Origin: Terriglobia bacterium
GTDB lineage: Bacteria; Acidobacteriota; Terriglobia; UBA7540
Length of the DNA stretch: 9,752 bases
Reading direction: 5' to 3'
Assembly: GCA_030040295.1 (NCBI GenBank)
Contig: JASHTZ010000287.1
Coordinates: forward strand, 1 to 9,752
Part shown: positions 6,188 to 9,752 of the stretch, one piece after another
Layout of the letters: each line of letters begins with the position of its first letter
How positions within the stretch are numbered: position 1 is the first letter of the stretch
Position numbers and translations under genes: made by a program
The notes under the pieces: generated by a model
Told to the model about the DNA's origin: nothing
Seen by the model: only the letters and a program-made list of their open reading frames with translations
The model's database searches: none

Positions 6188-7138
6188 ATGAAGCATACAT
6201 CGAATCCTCAGCCATCGGGGGATAACTGGGCTGTCCTGTTGTTGGCGCACGGAGCGCCAGATCAGCTTTCGGACATTCCTCAGTTCTTGCTGAACGTGCG
6301 CGGCGGGCGTCCATTGCCCGAACCGATAACAAAGGAGATCACCCGTCGCTACTCCCTGATTGGCGGCGGATCTCCGCTGTTGCGCTTTACCACCTTGCAG
6401 GCGGAGGGCCTCGCGCAATTAATCTCTCACCCTGTTTATGTGGGCATGAGAAACTGGAAGCCATCTATTGCCGACGCGGTTCATCAGCTTTCGGATGATG
6501 GCGTCCAACGCCTCGTGGCTGTGTGCATGGCGCCGCAAAATTCCCTCACCAGCATTGGGCTTTATCGCAAATCCTTGATGGAAGCCGTGGAAAAGATTCA
6601 TCGCGGCCTGGCCGTGGAATTCGTGGAGAGCTGGCACGACCATCCGGGATTGATCCAGGCGTTTTGCGAGCGCGCGACGGCGGCGATTGAGGCCGCGAAA
6701 AACGAAACCGGCGGCGACGTTCCCATCATTTTCACCGCCCACAGCGTGCCGGAACGAACCATTGCCGACGGCGATCCCTACGAGCGCCAGGTGCGGGAAA
6801 CCGCCGCCCTCGTGGCGGCCGGAATCGGCCTAACCGATTATCGCGTGGCGTTTCAAAGCCAGGGAATGACGTCCGAAAAGTGGCTGGGCCCGACCGTGGA
6901 ATCGCAAATCGATGAACTCATCACTGCCGGCGTGAAGCATGTGCTGCTGATTCCTGTGGGATTTGTCTGCGATCACGTCGAAATTCTTTACGACATCGAT
7001 ATTCATTTTCGCGATTACGGGAAGGCACGCGGTGTGGCAGTGCGGCGGTCGGAATCCCTGAACGCCGGCCCCAAGTTCCTCTTGGCACTGGCCGACCTGG
7101 TAACCGCGCGGGCTGCCGGCATGGATGAAAAGTTATGA
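6188..7138 (+). CDS. hemH: Ferrochelatase (protoporphyrin or coproporphyrin type)
   Basis: A 316-residue chelatase that inserts Fe2+ into a porphyrin at the end of haem synthesis, in the cytosol or at the inner membrane face. It keeps the family layout: VLLLAHGAP (16-24) near the N-terminus, the substrate-side segment around KPSIADAV (91-98), the catalytic FTAHSVPERT (H185), FQSQGMTSEKWLGP (222-235) and GFVCDHVEILYDID (258-271) with E265. H185 and E265 correspond to H183 and E264 of the Bacillus subtilis enzyme as I recall it. The length matches one-domain bacterial ferrochelatases, and no C-terminal cysteine cluster for an iron-sulfur centre is present. The ATG at 6188 is supported by homology of the N-terminus although no clear ribosome site precedes it. 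The HemY-type oxidase follows after 65 bases on the same strand. Whether the substrate is protoporphyrin IX or coproporphyrin III cannot be decided from this window. Confidence 0.93.
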   Translation: MKHTSNPQPSGDNWAVLLLAHGAPDQLSDIPQFLLNVRGGRPLPEPITKEITRRYSLIGGGSPLLRFTTLQAEGLAQLISHPVYVGMRNWKPSIADAVHQLSDDGVQRLVAVCMAPQNSLTSIGLYRKSLMEAVEKIHRGLAVEFVESWHDHPGLIQAFCERATAAIEAAKNETGGDVPIIFTAHSVPERTIADGDPYERQVRETAALVAAGIGLTDYRVAFQSQGMTSEKWLGPTVESQIDELITAGVKHVLLIPVGFVCDHVEILYDIDIHFRDYGKARGVAVRRSESLNAGPKFLLALADLVTARAAGMDEKL

Positions 7139-7203
7139 ATTTGCGCTAGTAATCGATGATATGGTGGTTCCAGCAGGAATAAAGAAAAATCCAACTTTTC
7201 AGA

Positions 7204-8736
7204 ATGGCCGAACCGGCAAAAATCCGCAGAGTGGTCGTTATTGGAGGAGGCGTTTCAGGTCTTGCAGCGGCCCACACGCTGGCGCGCGCGCGGCGAGCGG
7301 GCGCTCCCATTGAAGAGGTTCTGATTGAATCCAATCCCTGGCTGGGCGGAGTGGTTCGCTCGGAGACGGTAGACGGATTCCTGGTGGAAGCCGGCCCCGA
7401 CAGTTTCCTTGCCGAGAAGCCCGAAGCGGCGGCCATGGCTCGCGAGCTGGGGCTGGGCGACGACCTGATGGGCTCGAACGACCACGCGCGCCGCACCTAC
7501 ATTCTTCATCAAAAGCGACTGGTGCCGCTCCCTGACGGCTTGATGTTCCTGGTGCCTACGCGCTTCTGGCCCATGCTCACCACCGATCTGCTGCCGTGGA
7601 GCGCGAAATTGAAAGCCGCAGGTGAAATGTTTTCCTCTCCGCCCCCCATTGAGAAAGAGGACGAATCGGTTGCGAGCTTTGTGAAGCGCCATTTCGGCCA
7701 AGCGATGGTGGATAACATCGCCGACCCCTTGCTGGCGGGAGTCTACGGCGGAGATTCCGAGGCGCTCAGCATGCGCTCCGTGCTGCCGCGATTTTGGGAA
7801 ATGGAGCGCAAGCACGGCAGCCTGACGCGCGCTACGCTGGAATCCGTGCGCCAGCGTCGCACCGACGGCGGAAGGAACTCAGCGGGCTCGGGCGGGGGCA
7901 ATTCTCAATCCGGCAAATTGCCGCTCTTTATGACCCTCAAGGGCGGCCTGCAACAACTGACCCAAAAGCTCGCGGCGGAGGTGGAGAAGTACCGCGTTTT
8001 CCTGGGCCGCAAGGTGCTGACGCTGGAGTTTGCTCCCGGCGGCCCGGGAGGATTGGGAGATTCCTGCTCGCGCCGCTTCCTGATCAATTGCGAACATTAC
8101 AAAGCGCACGATGCGGACGCCGTAATTCTCGCCCTGCCGGCTCGCCCTGCCAGCGGAATGATCGCGCCGCTCGACCATCGCCTGAGCGAATTGCTTGAGG
8201 GCATCCCCTATAGTTCGTCGATGACCGTCTCGCTCGGGTTTGATGAAAAGGTTCGCGCCGCGCTTCCGCCGGGCTTTGGGTTTCTAGTGCCGCGCAAGGA
8301 GCAGCGGCGAATGCTCGCCTGCACATTCGTCCACACCAAGTTTGACCATCGCGCCCCGGAAGGGAAGGCTCTGCTGCGGTGCTTCCTGGGCGGAACGCGC
8401 GATCCGGATATCCTCCAGATGTTCGACGAAGCAGTCCTGGAAGGCGTTCGCCACGAATTGAAAGCGATATTGAATATCACGGTCGAGCCGCTTTTCTACC
8501 GCATCCACGAATGGCCGGATTCCATGGCGCAGTACGCCGTGGGACACAAGGCGCGCGTGGGTGCAATCGAGGAGAGGCTGCTCGACCTCCCGGGAATTTA
8601 TCTTGCCGGAAACGCCTATTCGGGAATCGGTATCTCCGACTGCATCCGAACCGGAAAAAGCGCCGCCGAGAAGGCCCTGGATTTCGTCGCCGCCGGGTGG
8701 CGCGGAACGCAGAAAGCGGACGATGCTAAACAATAG
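7204..8736 (+). CDS. hemY: HemY-type FAD-dependent porphyrinogen oxidase
   Basis: A 510-residue oxygen-dependent flavoenzyme that aromatises protoporphyrinogen IX or coproporphyrinogen III, the step just before or near iron insertion. The FAD-binding motif VVIGGGVSGLAAAH (11-24) is followed by EAGPDSFLAEKP (62-73), IADPLLAGVYGGD (172-184) and the second FAD motif YLAGNAYSGIGISDCIRTGK (466-485). WPDSMAQYAVGHKAR (437-451) is also typical of the family. A Gly/Ser-rich insertion at about 219-237 (TDGGRNSAGSGGGNSQSG) lies in a loop known to vary between HemY proteins and is probably a flexible linker. No signal peptide is seen; homologues are membrane-associated at the cytosolic face. The ATG at 7204 has only a poor ribosome site but is placed by the N-terminal FAD motif. 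It most likely shares a transcript with the ferrochelatase. This gene is also named hemG or pgoX/cgoX in different schemes. Confidence 0.93.
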   Translation: MAEPAKIRRVVVIGGGVSGLAAAHTLARARRAGAPIEEVLIESNPWLGGVVRSETVDGFLVEAGPDSFLAEKPEAAAMARELGLGDDLMGSNDHARRTYILHQKRLVPLPDGLMFLVPTRFWPMLTTDLLPWSAKLKAAGEMFSSPPPIEKEDESVASFVKRHFGQAMVDNIADPLLAGVYGGDSEALSMRSVLPRFWEMERKHGSLTRATLESVRQRRTDGGRNSAGSGGGNSQSGKLPLFMTLKGGLQQLTQKLAAEVEKYRVFLGRKVLTLEFAPGGPGGLGDSCSRRFLINCEHYKAHDADAVILALPARPASGMIAPLDHRLSELLEGIPYSSSMTVSLGFDEKVRAALPPGFGFLVPRKEQRRMLACTFVHTKFDHRAPEGKALLRCFLGGTRDPDILQMFDEAVLEGVRHELKAILNITVEPLFYRIHEWPDSMAQYAVGHKARVGAIEERLLDLPGIYLAGNAYSGIGISDCIRTGKSAAEKALDFVAAGWRGTQKADDAKQ

Positions 8737-8889
8737 GGACAGCTTGTGTCTTTCGTGGATGGGGCAACAGCATCGCGCTATTTTAGTACCACTCAGGTAA
8801 TCCTGGTCTTCGTCAACCTTCATTCAATGGCACGGTCATAGGAAACGCCCAGCTTTACTGTGTGCCATCCAAATTTTTACCTTCAATCA
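8737..8889. other. Convergent intergenic spacer
   Basis: These 153 bases lie between the stop codons of the porphyrinogen oxidase and the methyltransferase. I see no gene in them. GGGACAGCTTGTGTCTT near 8738-8756 could form a very weak hairpin, and a better candidate is listed separately. Confidence 0.5.
8827..8878 (+). terminator. Possible terminator of the haem gene pair
   Basis: ATGGCAC (8827-8833) and GTGCCAT (8862-8868) are perfect 7-base inverted arms, followed after five bases by TTTTT (8874-8878). The loop of 28 bases is long and the T run is short, so this is a weak intrinsic terminator at best. Its position 90 bases past the oxidase stop, before a convergent gene, fits the role. 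Confidence 0.3.
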
Positions 8890-9752
8890 TCAGACAAACA
8901 ATCGTTCCTGACGTTCAATCTGGAAATCGGCATCGATGATTTCCAAGATAGCGCATGCTGGGATTTGCCCAAGCTCTTTTGGCTCGACCTTGTGCAGTCC
9001 TCCGCCGTAAACCCGCCCTTTGGAAATCACTTGACTTGGCTTAATCCGTCTCAGCGCTTCGAACACCCTTGCTTGGAGGGCTGGCTGCCCATTTAGAGCG
9101 TTACGCAGGCGGCCTTGGGGGTAGAGCATCAAGTAGACATTGCGTGCTGTGGCTTGGGAGCGGTTCCAGAGAAACCGGATGGGATGCTTGCCGTCGTTGG
9201 CACGGCCCATGTAGGTGCAGAGGAACGGGGCCGGGGGGCGCTGTTCCTGCGAATACCACGGCGCGCGGCGGCTGGCAAGGTACGTCGCGTGGATATTCTG
9301 CTCGCGTCCTTGCCGGAGATATTCGTAGAACCGAGGCCAGGCGGCGTGGATGCGTTCTTCTGGCTCGCTGCAATCCAGCAAATAAAGGCGCGGCCAAACA
9401 TTCGGGGCGCCGTTGGGAAGGGCTTCGATGACGTCTCCGGTCAGGTGGCGCGGACCCGGCAAAATGGGTTTCAGGAATTGCGGCGGCAAATCAAGCTCAC
9501 GGGCACGCTCTTCCGTGAGCACAAAAAAGCTGTTGGCTCCGGTGGCGAGTCCGCGCTTGATTGCAAAAAGATCACCTAGGGTCAACTCGCCGTGTTCATT
9601 TTTCTTGCTGCCACCGGGAAACTGCGTCCATTTGTTTGAGGCGCGCAGGGTTCCGATCGATAGCATGGCTTCCTTCTCAGGCAGTTCAATGGAACCGCCG
9701 AAGGAGAATCGCGCGGCGTGACTTGGCGGAGGCGGCTGCTTGCGAAAGACCA
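8890..9752 (-). CDS. C-terminal part of an Eco57I/TaqI-type adenine DNA methyltransferase (N-terminus outside window)
   Basis: The frame is open from the right edge to the TGA at 8890-8892, giving about 286 residues; the ATG at 9664-9666 is internal because the codons before it continue (VFRKQPPPP, RFSFGGSIELPEKEA). The order of motifs fits the region after the catalytic domain of class I N6-adenine methyltransferases. First comes a strand ending in a basic segment, then KWTQFPGG. Next is RGLATGANSFFVL (about 9555-9517), which opens the target-recognition part, then FLKPILPGPRHL. FLWNRSQATARNVYLMLYP and ISKGRVYGGGLHKVEPKELGQIP complete the TaqI-like specificity domain. The NPPY-type catalytic motif must lie beyond 9752 and is not seen. 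The protein would methylate adenine in a specific DNA site, either as an orphan or as part of a restriction-modification or BREX-like system. No nuclease is visible here. Family assignment is from memory and moderately sure. Confidence 0.75.
   Translation of the reverse strand, partial: VFRKQPPPPSHAARFSFGGSIELPEKEAMLSIGTLRASNKWTQFPGGSKKNEHGELTLGDLFAIKRGLATGANSFFVLTEERARELDLPPQFLKPILPGPRHLTGDVIEALPNGAPNVWPRLYLLDCSEPEERIHAAWPRFYEYLRQGREQNIHATYLASRRAPWYSQEQRPPAPFLCTYMGRANDGKHPIRFLWNRSQATARNVYLMLYPQGRLRNALNGQPALQARVFEALRRIKPSQVISKGRVYGGGLHKVEPKELGQIPACAILEIIDADFQIERQERLFV

Noticed and set aside
6047..6418. Minus-strand open frame of 123 codons across the divergent region and the ferrochelatase start
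   Set aside because: It overlaps the conserved N-terminus of the ferrochelatase and covers both candidate promoters; its translation looks like random antisense sequence.
7865..7925. Gly/Ser-rich stretch in the porphyrinogen oxidase as a possible frameshift or insertion
   Set aside because: The frame is intact on both sides, and this loop is variable in length and composition in HemY proteins.
9413..9721. Plus-strand open frame of 102 codons at the right edge
   Set aside because: It is antisense to the methyltransferase frame, which is open to the window edge and carries family motifs.

Overview
The window reads as a chromosomal segment of a soil-type bacterium with moderately high GC, most likely an Acidobacteriota member. 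This assignment is an inference. It rests on the remembered look of the C-terminal fragment at the left edge and of the small membrane protein near 1.6 kb, and on the abundance of Tat-exported Gfo/Idh/MocA proteins and single-domain aldo/keto reductases. No rRNA, tRNA, CRISPR array, insertion sequence or phage gene was seen.

Layout. (1) Bases 1-285 (+) hold the end of an unrecognised conserved protein. (2) 296-1462 (-) is an enolase-superfamily sugar-acid dehydratase of galactonate dehydratase type, convergent with (1). (3) 1584-1784 (+) is a tiny hydrophobic membrane protein, divergent from (2). The roughly 120 bases between them carry back-to-back promoter elements that share one -10 box. 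(4) A compact minus-strand gene train runs from 5974 down to 1795: two tandem aldo/keto reductases (69% identical, same length, 15 bases apart), a Tat-signal Gfo/Idh/MocA oxidoreductase, and an exported M48 zinc protease whose start codon overlaps the oxidoreductase stop. (5) Divergent from it, 6188-8736 (+) holds a ferrochelatase followed by a HemY-type FAD-dependent porphyrinogen oxidase, the terminal haem steps. (6) From 8890 to the right edge (-) lies the C-terminal part of an adenine-specific DNA methyltransferase of Eco57I/TaqI type, cut by the window end.

How the genes may work together. The dehydratase, the two aldo/keto reductases and the Gfo/Idh/MocA protein are all redox or dehydration enzymes of sugars and sugar acids, so 296-5974 looks like a carbohydrate-oxidation neighbourhood. 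The substrate cannot be read from the sequence. The oxidoreductase and the protease carry export signals while the aldo/keto reductases do not, so the train spans two compartments. The haem pair is a self-contained housekeeping unit. The methyltransferase is the only part that hints at accessory or defence DNA, and what lies beyond the edge would decide that.

I do not see a clearly new biological system here. The best leads are the tandem reductase pair with its exported partner, the coupling of that partner to a protease, the shared-box divergent promoter, and the truncated methyltransferase at the edge.
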